From: Lachnocurva sp029100405
GTDB taxonomy: Bacteria; Bacillota; Clostridia; Lachnospirales; Lachnospiraceae
DNA length: 64,000 bases
Reading direction: 5' to 3'
Assembly: GCA_046263755.1 (NCBI GenBank)
Contig: JBJYZC010000004.1
Location: 132,141-196,140, forward strand
Shown one piece after another: positions 19,170 to 27,405 of the stretch. The notes beneath the pieces are model-generated. The model had not been told where the DNA came from. It was given only the letters and a program-made list of their open reading frames with translations, and searched no databases. Positions within the stretch are counted from its first letter, which is position 1, and each line of letters begins with the position of its first letter. Both the position numbers and the translations under genes were made by a program.

Positions 19170-19376
19170 TTATTTGTTGTCGAAACCGTACTTCTTGTTG
19201 AACTGCTCGATACGTCCGCGAGCCTTGTTAGCCTTCTGCTGTCCGGTATAGAACGGATGGCACTTGGAGCAAACTTCGACGTGGATGTTTTCCTTGGTAG
19301 AACCGGTTACAAATGTGTTGCCACAGTTGCAAGTTACGGTTGCCTGATAGTAATCCGGATGGATTCCCTTACGCAT
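19170..19376 (-). CDS. rpmE: 50S ribosomal protein L31 (zinc-binding form)
   Basis: 68 aa from ATG 19376 (MRKGIHPDYYQATV); AGGTG lies 6 nt upstream. A GTG three codons earlier overlaps the ribosome binding site and is rejected. Cysteines TCNCGNTF and CSKCHPFY form the zinc site of the C+ L31 paralogue, expected under zinc sufficiency. Own promoter and terminator. Confidence 0.98.
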   Translation of the reverse strand: MRKGIHPDYYQATVTCNCGNTFVTGSTKENIHVEVCSKCHPFYTGQQKANKARGRIEQFNKKYGFDNK

Positions 19377-19443
19377 GACTTTCACCTCTTCTAATAAAAA
19401 ATAAATTCATACTGCTTGCTGTACATCCCGAAACAGCTTTTTA

Positions 19444-19472
19444 AGTATATCACCATGATCTCTTGTCTGCAA
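19444..19472 (-). promoter_or_regulatory. rpmE promoter
   Basis: On the - strand TTGCAG (19472-19467), 17 bp, TATACT (19449-19444), 68 bp before the rpmE start. Confidence 0.75.
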
Positions 19473-19492
19473 GTGGAAAGTAACGTTTTTCC

Positions 19493-19756
19493 CTATTCAA
19501 TCAATATTTTCTTATAATTTTTATTTTGATCATAAGGCATGGTTTTCAAAGGATCATCAGATGGGCTAGTGACATATTCCTCATCGACATTTTCCAAAGG
19601 ACGCTCTTCCCTTTCTTCCTGTACGCTTTCTTTTGTCGTATCTTGCTTTGATGGAGATTTTGTATTTTTCTTCCATAACAGTCCAAGACATGATACGGAT
19701 AAAATAAGTAAGAGTAAAAAAAACAAGACAATCCTTTTTCGCTTCTTTATACTCAT
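19493..19756 (-). CDS. Small single-pass membrane protein, unknown function
   Basis: 87 aa. Basic N-terminus (MSIKKRKR), one hydrophobic helix (IVLFFLLLLILSVSCLGLLW), then a polar, acidic, disordered extracellular-looking tail. The SVSC tetrapeptide in the helix resembles but does not fit a standard lipobox. AGGAGA seven bases before the ATG and a good promoter at 19868-19896 make it a likely real gene. No recognised domain. Confidence 0.65.
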   Translation of the reverse strand: MSIKKRKRIVLFFLLLLILSVSCLGLLWKKNTKSPSKQDTTKESVQEEREERPLENVDEEYVTSPSDDPLKTMPYDQNKNYKKILIE

Positions 19757-19867
19757 ATAAGCTCTCCTAATTATATGGCTTGTAGCTTACGTAATTGACA
19801 GATATTTTAAGTTTTTTAAATGCATTTATGCAATCTTTTTCTTGTATCAGTCAGTTTTTCCGTATTT

Positions 19868-19896
19868 ATATTATCGCAATTTGATTTGATCGTCAA
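19868..19896 (-). promoter_or_regulatory. Promoter for the small membrane protein gene
   Basis: On the - strand TTGACG (19896-19891), 17 bp, TAATAT (19873-19868). A perfect inverted repeat TTGAAT-ATC-ATTCAA (19902-19916) sits just upstream of the -35 box and could be an operator. Confidence 0.65.
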
Positions 19897-19951
19897 TTAT
19901 ATTGAATATCATTCAAGTATAACTACAATTCCTTCTCTAATTATTCCGGTC

Positions 19952-21886
19952 TTACAGCATTCTCTTCCGAAGAATCAGTTTGACCAGGTCTCCATTATTT
20001 CTGGTATGGGTCAGCATATTGAGGACCTGTTCTGTGGCTTCATCCCGCCGCAGGTTATTGACCAGACCACGACGTACGATATCCATAGCTGCCCGTTCTT
20101 CGCGTGACAAAAGAAGATCATCCCGTCTGGTCGAGGACTGGGACAGATCGATGGCGGGGAAGATCCTCCGCTCAGACATCTTCCGATCCAGGATCAGTTC
20201 CATGTTACCGGTACCTTTAAATTCCTCATAGACGACATCGTCCATCTTCGATCCGGTATTGACCAGGGCTGTTGCCAGAATGGTCAGGGAACCGCCCTCT
20301 CTCATATTCCGGGCAGCACCGAAGAAGCGCTTGGGCATATGCAGAGCCGTCGGATCCAGACCACCGGACAAGGTCTTTCCGGATGGCGGAACCGTAAGAT
20401 TATAGGCCCTGGCCAGACGGGTAATCGAGTCGAGAAGGATCATGACATCCTTTCCCTGCTCCACCAAACGCTTGGCGCGCTCGATCGTCATTTCCGAAAC
20501 CCGCTTGTGGTGCTCCGGCAGCTCATCGAAAGTCGAATAGATGACTTCCACATTTCCGCCCTCAATCGACTCCTTCATGTCCGTAACTTCCTCCGGACGC
20601 TCATCGATGAGAAGTACAATGATATGCATGTCCGGTTGAGACATCTTTACGGACTTGGCAACTTCCTTCAAAAGGGTCGTTTTTCCGGCCTTAGGCTGGG
20701 AAACGATCATGCCTCTCTGTCCCTTTCCGATCGGAGAAAAGAGATCGACGATCCGCATCGCCGGGCTGCAGCCCTCATATTCCAGCCGAATCCTCTCATT
20801 CGGAAAGATGGGGGTCATGTCTTCAAATTTAGACCGATGGGATGCCTGGTCCGGATTCATCCCATTCATGGTGTCCACGAAGAGAAGTGCCCCGTATTTA
20901 TCATTCGGATTATTCTTCCGGGTCTTTCCGGTGATCACATCACCGGTCCGCATATTGAAGCGGCGGATCTGAGAAGGTGATACATAGACATCATTTTCAC
21001 CCGGCATATAATTATCGCTGCGAAGGAAACCATAACCCTCCGGCATAATTTCCAGAATTCCGGAAATTGCTTTGGCGTCTCTGTACTGGGAGATCTCCTC
21101 TGCCGCCTTCTCGTCTCTGGCAGCCTGGCGTTCTGCCCGGCTTTCCTCCCGGTGGGAAGGGGTCATCACTTCTCTCTGGCTTTCCGCCTGTTTTTCCTTA
21201 CTGTCCCCGGCCTTTTGCTCTGTCTCCGGCTTAGGACCGGCCGCAGCAGGCTCCACCCTTGCATGTGCCGGGGAAACAGCCTCCGTTTTCTTATGAGCAA
21301 GAGGAATCTCTCCGGATTGTGGGTGGGCGGCAGGAATTCTATCAGTCTTGGAATGAGAAGCCGGATGATCCTCTCCCTTCTTTCGCTTTCCTGTCACCTG
21401 CCGTTCGGTCCGCTTCTTTCGGCCCTTCTCATTTTTCTCAGCTTTCGGTTTTCTTCCTCTCTTTTTTGTTTCCGGCTTCTTTATCTCTGCTTCCGTCTCT
21501 GATTTTACTTCCGGCTTTTCTGCCTTTTCGTGGTTTTTGTCTATATCCGTATTGGAAGTCTTTGACTTTGTCCCGGCTTCTGCCTTTTTCTCTTCTGCCT
21601 TCGGCTCAGTCGAAGTATTAGCCTTCTTTGTCTCAGTCTTCTCTGATTCGGCCTTCTTTGCCTCAGTCTTCTCTGCTTCGGCCTTCTTTGCATCCGCCTT
21701 TTTGGCTTCTTCGTCCTTGGCTTTGGCCTTCTTCGCCTCCGCATCAATGACATCCTGCTTCAGCATCACCTCGATCAGCTCGTCCTTCTTCAGTCGGGAG
21801 ATTCCGCGGATTCCCCTGCTCTTCGCCAGATCTCTCAAAACGACTGCGGACAGCGTCTCATATTTTTCCTTCATACTTCCTGCCAT
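19952..21886 (-). CDS. rho: Transcription termination factor Rho with long disordered insertion
   Basis: 644 aa, against ~420-430 for typical Rho. Order: N-terminal SAP-like Rho_N helices (residues ~7-45, LRDLAKSRGIRGISRLKKDELIEVM region); a Lys/Glu/Ala/Pro-rich low-complexity stretch (~47-265) with repeated AEKTEAKKAES-type units; cold-shock RNA-binding domain (~271-345, ILEIMPEGYGFLRSDNY); RecA-type ATPase with Walker A SQPKAGKTTLL near 399, Walker B VMILLDSITRLARAYN and the Q/R loops. Insertions of this type between Rho_N and the cold-shock fold are known in several phyla. Start ATG 21886 with AAGGAAA. Its stop is followed by a separate small gene; the pilT operon ends 45 bp upstream, so readthrough from it is possible. 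Confidence 0.96.
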   Translation of the reverse strand: MAGSMKEKYETLSAVVLRDLAKSRGIRGISRLKKDELIEVMLKQDVIDAEAKKAKAKDEEAKKADAKKAEAEKTEAKKAESEKTETKKANTSTEPKAEEKKAEAGTKSKTSNTDIDKNHEKAEKPEVKSETEAEIKKPETKKRGRKPKAEKNEKGRKKRTERQVTGKRKKGEDHPASHSKTDRIPAAHPQSGEIPLAHKKTEAVSPAHARVEPAAAGPKPETEQKAGDSKEKQAESQREVMTPSHREESRAERQAARDEKAAEEISQYRDAKAISGILEIMPEGYGFLRSDNYMPGENDVYVSPSQIRRFNMRTGDVITGKTRKNNPNDKYGALLFVDTMNGMNPDQASHRSKFEDMTPIFPNERIRLEYEGCSPAMRIVDLFSPIGKGQRGMIVSQPKAGKTTLLKEVAKSVKMSQPDMHIIVLLIDERPEEVTDMKESIEGGNVEVIYSTFDELPEHHKRVSEMTIERAKRLVEQGKDVMILLDSITRLARAYNLTVPPSGKTLSGGLDPTALHMPKRFFGAARNMREGGSLTILATALVNTGSKMDDVVYEEFKGTGNMELILDRKMSERRIFPAIDLSQSSTRRDDLLLSREERAAMDIVRRGLVNNLRRDEATEQVLNMLTHTRNNGDLVKLILRKRML

Positions 21887-21931
21887 ACGATTTCCTTGTT
21901 TTTATCCTTTCCCGAAACTTCTTTTTATTTA

Positions 21932-22993
21932 TTACAATTTTCTCTCCAGATTCTCCGGATGAGACGCCTTCTCCATCAGGGTATCCTTCGTGATCCTGCC
22001 TGCCCGGTAATAGTCCAAAAGACAATTGTCCATGGTCTGCATTTCTCTGTCACCGGCGATCACCGCATCGATTTGGAAGATCTTGTCGGTCCGGATCATA
22101 TTGCGGATGGCCGGATTCACCATCATAATCTCAAATGCCGGAAGCAGATCCCCATCCACAGTGGGGATCAGCTGCTGGGATATCACAGCCGTAAGGACCA
22201 TGGAAAGCTGAACCGCAATCTGTCTCTGCTGCTCCGCCGGGAAGACATCTATGATCCGGTTAATGGTATTCGCAGCCCCCATGGTATGCAGGGTAGAGAA
22301 GATTAAATGGCCGGTCTCCGCCGCCGTCATGGCCGTTGCAATCGTTTCATAATCCCGCATTTCTCCTAAAAGAATAACATCCGGACTCTGACGGAGGGTC
22401 GATCGCAGTCCGGTCAGATAACTCTCCGTATCGATATGAATTTCTCTCTGACTGATCAGGCTCTTATCATGCTTATGGAGATATTCGATCGGATCTTCCA
22501 GAGTAATGATATTCCGGGCCATATTGCGATTGATATCGTCGATAATGCAGGCCAGAGTCGTGGACTTTCCGCTTCCGGCAGGCCCGGTCACAAGGACCAT
22601 GCCCTTATTTAATGCTCCGAGCTTTATCACCTGTTTTGGAATATGGAGTTTCTCTGCATTCGGAATCTCATAGGTTATGACACGGACCACAGCTGCCAGA
22701 GACCCTCTCTGCTTATATGCATTGATCCGGAAACGGGACAGCCCTTTCACAGAGAAGGAGAAATCATCATCTCCCTCTTTGAGAAGTAAGTCCATGGGTC
22801 TCTTTGCTAGTGTGTAGATCTCTCGGATCAGATCCTCGCAGTCCGTTGCATTTAAGGCATTCTCTGTCAGATTACCATCTGCCGAGATCCGCCCGTGAAG
22901 CCGCATGGTTACGGCATGGCCGGCGACAATGAAAATGTCTGTCGCCCCCTCTTTCACGGCAGTTTGTAAGATATTATCTGCTCTTTCTGCCAT
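21932..22993 (-). CDS. pilT: PilT-like type IV pilus retraction ATPase
   Basis: 353 aa from ATG 22993 (MAERADNILQ), with AAGGAG five bases upstream; this ATG overlaps the stop of the preceding gene (TAATG). Walker A GPAGSGKSTTLACI, Asp box ITLEDPIEYLH, Walker B LLGEMRDYETIATAM, His box HLIFSTLHTM. The C-terminal NPAIRNMIR corresponds to the AIRNLIRE signature that separates PilT retraction motors from PilB/GspE assembly motors. Cytosolic hexameric motor; here the last gene of a pilC-containing operon with no pilB in view. Confidence 0.93.
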   Translation of the reverse strand: MAERADNILQTAVKEGATDIFIVAGHAVTMRLHGRISADGNLTENALNATDCEDLIREIYTLAKRPMDLLLKEGDDDFSFSVKGLSRFRINAYKQRGSLAAVVRVITYEIPNAEKLHIPKQVIKLGALNKGMVLVTGPAGSGKSTTLACIIDDINRNMARNIITLEDPIEYLHKHDKSLISQREIHIDTESYLTGLRSTLRQSPDVILLGEMRDYETIATAMTAAETGHLIFSTLHTMGAANTINRIIDVFPAEQQRQIAVQLSMVLTAVISQQLIPTVDGDLLPAFEIMMVNPAIRNMIRTDKIFQIDAVIAGDREMQTMDNCLLDYYRAGRITKDTLMEKASHPENLERKL

Positions 22994-23400
22994 TATTTCT
23001 CCTTCCCCCAAGGCATACCCTTCACGGTATCCTCTCCTGTCTCCTCAGACGAAATGGTTTTCCATTCCCGGATCTCATAGGAACTTCCTCCGTCCGGCCG
23101 GACCGCCATAACTTCCAGTTTTTCCTTTGGGCTCACCGGAATGGAAAAAGTAACTTTCGCTTCTTCCTTGCCTGCCCCTGCGTCCTGATTCAGATCTCTT
23201 AGTTTCTCTTCTGCCTGATTTTCCGCGACAACATATGCCTGTCTGGATTCCTTCTGCAATTTCTCATTCCTAAGGGATTGTCTTGATGTGATCAGCGATA
23301 AAACCGATAAGGTGATAAGACTTAGTAAAATGTAAACCGAAAATAAAAGTGGAAGCCCGAGTCGGTAGACTCCGGCAACTGCAGATTTTCTATTCTTCAT
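22993..23400 (-). CDS. Small single-TM protein of the pilC-pilT operon
   Basis: 135 aa from ATG 23400 (MKNRKSAVAG), chosen over the ATG at 23409 because AAGGAAG then has proper spacing. One helix (LPLLFSVYILLSLITLSVLSLI) followed by a coiled-coil-like Glu/Gln/Arg segment and a polar C-terminus. No recognised family. Size and topology fit a pilus/secretion accessory protein. Overlaps the gene before it by 11 bp and the pilT start by 1 bp. Confidence 0.7.
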   Translation of the reverse strand: MKNRKSAVAGVYRLGLPLLFSVYILLSLITLSVLSLITSRQSLRNEKLQKESRQAYVVAENQAEEKLRDLNQDAGAGKEEAKVTFSIPVSPKEKLEVMAVRPDGGSSYEIREWKTISSEETGEDTVKGMPWGKEK

Positions 23401-23926
23401 ATCGACCATCTTCCTTCGAAAAATAATGGCGGATCTCTTCCTGGTCGATCTTTTTCCCGGAATTCTTCTTTTTCAATACAGAATTCCCAGAAGCTTCTTT
23501 GGCAGCTTCTTTCAAGACCGAGATTCGTCCATGAAGCATTCCATCCTTATCCAATCGGTAATTGATCTGAATCTGAAAGGCAGTATCCTTCTTCGAATCT
23601 GAATCCTCCATCCGAATGAGCCGGTCCTGCCCTCGAAGGCTCTTTTGGATCTCACAATCCGGATAGGTTTTTTTCAAAAATTGAAGAAATTCTTCTTCGG
23701 AATCAGAAGCCCGGATCAGGGCATCTGTATTCTGAATCCATCGATCTGCAATTCCCTGATCCTCTGCCTCCCCGGAAAGCTCCCTGGCTTTCAAATTGAC
23801 CCTTAGAATGACGCCGAGTCCAAAGACCAGAATCAAAAGAACCAGAGTGATTTCCAGGAGGAAGAGCCAGGAATAGCGGTTTTGCTTCCCTTCTTTTTGA
23901 TAGCCTTGATCATCCCAAAATTTCAT
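23390..23926 (-). CDS. Single-TM protein of the pilC-pilT operon
   Basis: 178 aa. Cytoplasmic N-terminus (~20 residues), one helix (FLLEITLVLLILVFGLGVIL), then a ~135-residue soluble domain. The start of the helix has pseudopilin-like character (LLEITLVLLIL with a Glu at position 5-6 of the helix, as in GFTLIE-type prepilins) but a Gly/Ala prepilin cleavage site is not clear. Overlaps the previous gene by 4 bp (ATGA). Confidence 0.7.
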   Translation of the reverse strand: MKFWDDQGYQKEGKQNRYSWLFLLEITLVLLILVFGLGVILRVNLKARELSGEAEDQGIADRWIQNTDALIRASDSEEEFLQFLKKTYPDCEIQKSLRGQDRLIRMEDSDSKKDTAFQIQINYRLDKDGMLHGRISVLKEAAKEASGNSVLKKKNSGKKIDQEEIRHYFSKEDGRYEE

Positions 23927-24411
23927 TGGCCATCACCCCCTGTTCTTACAGGGATATAGATGGTCCGGCTCCTGCCCTTGTCGTCCTTTAATTCACAGCA
24001 TAAGAGCCGGTCCTTTTCCATCCTCATTTTCCAGGAAGAGAGCTCTGCGATCTCATTTCCTGCCTGAGGCGACAGATTCGCCCCGCTTCCTGCATACATT
24101 TCCATCAATTTTCCCTGATAGAGATAGAGGATGGTCCGATAAGAACTTCCATTGACCTCATCCGACAGCTGAAGGGCATCCGAATCGCCGAATGATATGA
24201 TCTGAACCTCATTCTGACTGTCATGGCTTCGAACCTTCTGTCTCAGATAAGCATCGATCGTTTCTGTTTGAAATCCGGACCTGCTCTTCTGATTGGTTCT
24301 CTGAAAAAAGCGGATGCCGAAAAGTGTCAGATAAGCAGAGAGAAAGATCAAAAGGAGAAAGACCAGAGTCGGAAAAAAATGCGTCAGATATACCGTTTCC
24401 TTTCTTTTCAT
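23923..24411 (-). CDS. DUF4860-like single-TM protein of the pilC-pilT operon
   Basis: 162 aa. One N-terminal helix (FFPTLVFLLLIFLSAYLTLFG), then an external domain with ALQLSDEVNGSSYRTILYLYQGKLMEMY, which I recognise as resembling DUF4860, a family found beside PilC/PilT genes in Clostridia; assignment by memory of the pattern, not by search. GGGAGG ribosome binding site overlaps the end of the upstream gene. Confidence 0.7.
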   Translation of the reverse strand: MKRKETVYLTHFFPTLVFLLLIFLSAYLTLFGIRFFQRTNQKSRSGFQTETIDAYLRQKVRSHDSQNEVQIISFGDSDALQLSDEVNGSSYRTILYLYQGKLMEMYAGSGANLSPQAGNEIAELSSWKMRMEKDRLLCCELKDDKGRSRTIYIPVRTGGDGQ

Positions 24412-24414
24412 CTC

Positions 24415-24729
24415 TTACCTCCCCCGATCCACGATCGTTACATAAGGCCGGATATTCGACCCGCGCAAGGAATAATTTACCTGAAAACGCTTCTTGTCAT
24501 AGGTCAGACCGAACTGCTTCTCGAGAACCGAAAGGTCCGAAGGATAGCTTCCTTCTCTCGCATAATAAGCTGTGATCTCTTCATTGACCGCCCTCTTAAG
24601 AGTCGCCTTTTCTCTCTTTTCATCCCCTTTCGAGAAGGAAAATAAGGCAAAGACAAAGAAGACCAGAAGAGAAATATAGACCAGGACTTTACACAGCTGC
24701 AATTTCTCTATTTTACCGGTTTCCGTCAT
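24415..24729 (-). CDS. Pseudopilin-like small protein of the pilC-pilT operon
   Basis: 104 aa. Helix LVYISLLVFFVFALFSF near the N-terminus, then an amphipathic helix and the pattern EEITAYYAREGSYPSDLSVLEKQFGL that resembles the ITAYYAxxGxYPxxL segment shared by type II secretion/type IV pilins. No canonical prepilin peptidase site is evident. Strong AAAGGAG overlapping the pilC stop codon; 10 bp downstream of pilC. Confidence 0.7.
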   Translation of the reverse strand: MTETGKIEKLQLCKVLVYISLLVFFVFALFSFSKGDEKREKATLKRAVNEEITAYYAREGSYPSDLSVLEKQFGLTYDKKRFQVNYSLRGSNIRPYVTIVDRGR

Positions 24730-24739
24730 GGCATCTCCT

Positions 24740-25777
24740 TTAAAGCGTACTCAAAATAGAAAGCATGGGAAGCATGACAGAGATCAGGATCAAAGCCGCC
24801 GCACCGGAAAGAACGGCGATCATGATGGGTTCCACCCGATTCACTCTTCTGACCGCAGCTTCGTCTACCTTTTCCTGATAGTCATTTGCGATCTCATTGA
24901 AGGTCTGATCCAGACTTCCGGTTGTCTCTGCAATCGTGATCCTTCTCAGATCCCGGCGGTCATAGAAGCCACTTTCTCTTAAGGCTTCCGAAAGACTGGC
25001 TCCCGTTTCCAGGGAAGCCTTACATTTCTGAAGAAGGGGCAGAAATTCACTGTCCGGCTCGGCTTCCTCTGCCATGAGAAGGCCCTCTTCACCAGAGAGG
25101 CCGGTTGATGCGGCCATAGAAAGGATGCCGGTCAGACGGCAGACATAGAGGTTTTTCCGATCCTCTTTGCTGCCCCAGAAGACACCGGCTCCAAGATCCG
25201 CTGTATTCTTAGATTTCCGAAGCTGGAAAGCAATCAGGAAAAGAAAGACAAGAATCAGAAGAAGCAGAAGGAAAAGGCCATATTGACCCAGGAAGACGCC
25301 AAGATTCAATAAAACTCTCTGCAGGCCGGTCATTTCCATGCCAAGACCAGAATATGCACTCCGAAAGACCGGCATGACAAAAATCAGGACCAGAGCCAGA
25401 ATTATAGTCATGGCAAAAGTAATGAGAAAAGGATAAAAAACTGCATTCCTTACGCTTCTTCGCAAGGCATATTCTCTGTCATCGTCTTCTTTCAGGCGAA
25501 GCAGGACCGAATCCAGGTGGCCGGTTCTCTCGCCCAGGCGGACGGATCGGATCATGCGGTCCGGAAAAATGCCGGCAGCTTTCATGGCTTCGGACAGATC
25601 GCCTCCAACCTCTAAGATTTCAAGCATTCGATCCAGGATCTCTTGATCTTCCTCTTTCTTTGCATCTTTCCGTAAAATGCGGATGCCCGTTTCCGGTGTC
25701 ATGCCGGCTTCCAGAACCTGGGCCATTTGCTCGGGAAAATCTGCAAACAGCGGATTCCTCATCTGATTCTTATTCAT
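24740..25777 (-). CDS. pilC: PilC/GspF family inner-membrane platform protein
   Basis: 345 aa from ATG 25777 (AGGAAG just upstream; an earlier ATG at 25789 is possible). Two GspF repeats of ~120 residues (first: QMAQVLEAGMTPETGIRIL ... GHLDSVLLRL; second: LTGILSMAASTGLSGEEGLLMA ... TGSLDQTFNEIA), each followed by hydrophobic helices (~115-145, ~160-190, ~315-340). In pili and type II secretion this protein is the membrane partner of the motor ATPase; the only motor nearby is PilT. Confidence 0.9.
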   Translation of the reverse strand: MNKNQMRNPLFADFPEQMAQVLEAGMTPETGIRILRKDAKKEEDQEILDRMLEILEVGGDLSEAMKAAGIFPDRMIRSVRLGERTGHLDSVLLRLKEDDDREYALRRSVRNAVFYPFLITFAMTIILALVLIFVMPVFRSAYSGLGMEMTGLQRVLLNLGVFLGQYGLFLLLLLILVFLFLIAFQLRKSKNTADLGAGVFWGSKEDRKNLYVCRLTGILSMAASTGLSGEEGLLMAEEAEPDSEFLPLLQKCKASLETGASLSEALRESGFYDRRDLRRITIAETTGSLDQTFNEIANDYQEKVDEAAVRRVNRVEPIMIAVLSGAAALILISVMLPMLSILSTL

Positions 25778-25797
25778 AATCTTCCTCATCAACGATT

Positions 25798-26799
25798 CTA
25801 ATAATTATAGCTCAGCGTGTAATTCTTGCCGTCTCCGATGTATTTCTTTACCGAGGATGCCGAATTGTTGGCTCCAAGCGTCGGATCCACAAGAGTCCAG
25901 TCTTTTCCGTCGAAGCGGATGGCCTCGTCGATCCAGCCGGTCTCCCTGGTCCAGACCGAGATCCAGGCATGGTAGACAGAGCCGGAATAACCGACCTCAA
26001 GTTTGGTCGGCACTCCCTGTGACCGAAGCATGGCCACGGTCAGACTTGCATAATCCAGGCAGATCCCCTTCTTTGTTTTCAGGGTCGTATCCGGATCCGG
26101 CAGATAATTCAAAGGAATATTCTCAGCCAAAGCATCGTCGTATTTTATGGTTTTTATAACAAAGTGGTATACATTTCTTATAAAATCGAGATCGTCCGAA
26201 GACCGGTCAGACAGCTCCTGTCCTTTTTTGACTGCCTGATCGTCCGCCCGATAATCGCAGTACTGGTTGGGATAAAGATAAGGCGTAAACTCATTTTCCA
26301 GCTGAACATCAAAGGTCTGCGATAAGCCGATGGCATAGGTCTTTCCGCTCACATGCTCCAGAACCTGGATCGAATAGTTTCCGTCGCCGCCGGTCAGAGG
26401 AATGCCTTCAAAGGATCCGATTTGCAGAGGATAGGGGTTTCGGCTTCCATCCGGATTGGTCATCTGCACCTGGACCCGGTCCGCAGTCCCTGTATATTTG
26501 ACGCATACATAGCCCTTTTTTGTATTGGATGCGTCCACTTGTATTTTCCCGTCAGACCCTGTCCAGACCGTAAGACCGGGGGTCTCCGTCATAAGAATAT
26601 TTGTCACAGTTTCCCGTTTTCCCCCGGAATGCGTGGAATTTGAATCCACCTTACCGGCGCTCTGTTTGCCCGTCTCCGTCGGAGAATGACCGATCGGTTT
26701 TGATTTCGAGCTACAGGCCACAAAAAACAGGCAAAAAAGGAGAATCGATGACAAAAATCTGACACGGGATCGTCTTAATAAATCACCGGGTCTCACCAA
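25798..26799 (-). CDS. Transglutaminase-like lipoprotein
   Basis: 333 aa from GTG 26799 with AAGGAC upstream. Signal peptide ending FVAC (Cys29), so probably a lipoprotein; then ~35 Ser/Thr/Lys-rich linker residues, a beta-rich middle region and a transglutaminase-like fold with the full catalytic triad: Cys in KKGICLDYASL (~245), His in VYHAWISV (~274), Asp in LVDPT (~305). Such domains are proteases or transferases; the substrate is unknown. It is the first gene of the pilC-pilT transcription unit (20 bp before pilC). Confidence 0.88.
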   Translation of the reverse strand: MVRPGDLLRRSRVRFLSSILLFCLFFVACSSKSKPIGHSPTETGKQSAGKVDSNSTHSGGKRETVTNILMTETPGLTVWTGSDGKIQVDASNTKKGYVCVKYTGTADRVQVQMTNPDGSRNPYPLQIGSFEGIPLTGGDGNYSIQVLEHVSGKTYAIGLSQTFDVQLENEFTPYLYPNQYCDYRADDQAVKKGQELSDRSSDDLDFIRNVYHFVIKTIKYDDALAENIPLNYLPDPDTTLKTKKGICLDYASLTVAMLRSQGVPTKLEVGYSGSVYHAWISVWTRETGWIDEAIRFDGKDWTLVDPTLGANNSASSVKKYIGDGKNYTLSYNY

Positions 26800-26862
26800 A
26801 ATGTCCTTTCAAAATTTCTTTGGGGGTAGTTTGCATTTTCTGTCAAAGGAATTGCTTTTCTT

Positions 26863-26891
26863 ATCATATACTTAATTTTAAGTGAATTCAA
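26863..26891 (-). promoter_or_regulatory. Promoter of the transglutaminase/pil operon
   Basis: On the - strand TTGAAT (26891-26886), 17 bp, TATGAT (26868-26863); 64 bp upstream of the GTG start. Confidence 0.75.
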
Positions 26892-26930
26892 TCTTGGAAT
26901 AAGGGGGGCTCTTTTGAAAATGAGTCAAAT

Positions 26931-27051
26931 TTCACCTTTTCATCAAGGTGATCTTCACAGCAGATATCGATATATGAAATTTCCTACATTTATTTGCATA
27001 CTTCACCTGTTCATCAAGGCGGTTTTTACGGCAGATATCGATATATGAAAT
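26931..27051. repeat. Pair of 50-bp direct repeats
   Basis: Copies at 26931-26980 and 27002-27051 share TTCACCT-TTCATCAAGG at one end and GCAGATATCGATATATGAAA at the other, with a few changes between. A partly inverted fragment (CATATATCGATTTCATC) lies at 27111-27127. The 606-bp stretch 26800-27405 contains no credible gene, only these repeats, the promoter above and the tandem array at 27192-27338. Confidence 0.8.
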
Positions 27052-27191
27052 CCAGATAAAATGATTGCTATCAAGAGGACCTAATTTACGCAATATTTTG
27101 GAGAAAATTCCATATATCGATTTCATCTACCGGTAAGCTTGACAACAGCCAATTGATATCCAATGACCGACACTTGGTCTATTGCTACATT

Positions 27192-27338
27192 GATTTCCAT
27201 GGTCTTGGCTGAATCGATTTCCATGGTCTTTTACTGCATTGATTTCCATGGTCTTGGCTAAATCGATTTCCGTGGTCTTTTGCTGCATTGATTTCCATGG
27301 CCTTGGCTGCAAGTTATTTCTATGGTCTTAGTCGCATT
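27192..27338. repeat. Tandem array of alternating 24- and 25-bp units
   Basis: Six units in order at 27192, 27216, 27241, 27265, 27290 and 27314. Odd units are variants of GATTTCCATGGTCTTGGCT + RAATC; even units are GATTTCCATGGTCTT + TTRCTGCATT, giving a 49-bp super-period three times. A degenerate half-unit precedes the array. Period 49 is not a multiple of three, and the - strand ORF through it changes frame in each repeat, so it is not coding. No spacers, hence not CRISPR. Confidence 0.85.
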
Positions 27339-27405
27339 TCCTTCCAATGCAGATGACTCAATGCCATTATTTTCTACCAGAAGTATGCCGATTCCGTCTC
27401 TGCGG

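Noticed and set aside
27127..27312. 61-aa - strand ORF
   Set aside because: Made entirely of the 24/25-bp tandem array whose 49-bp period changes frame; no ribosome binding site.
27192..27338. CRISPR-like array
   Set aside because: Units are directly adjacent with no spacers, and no cas gene is near.
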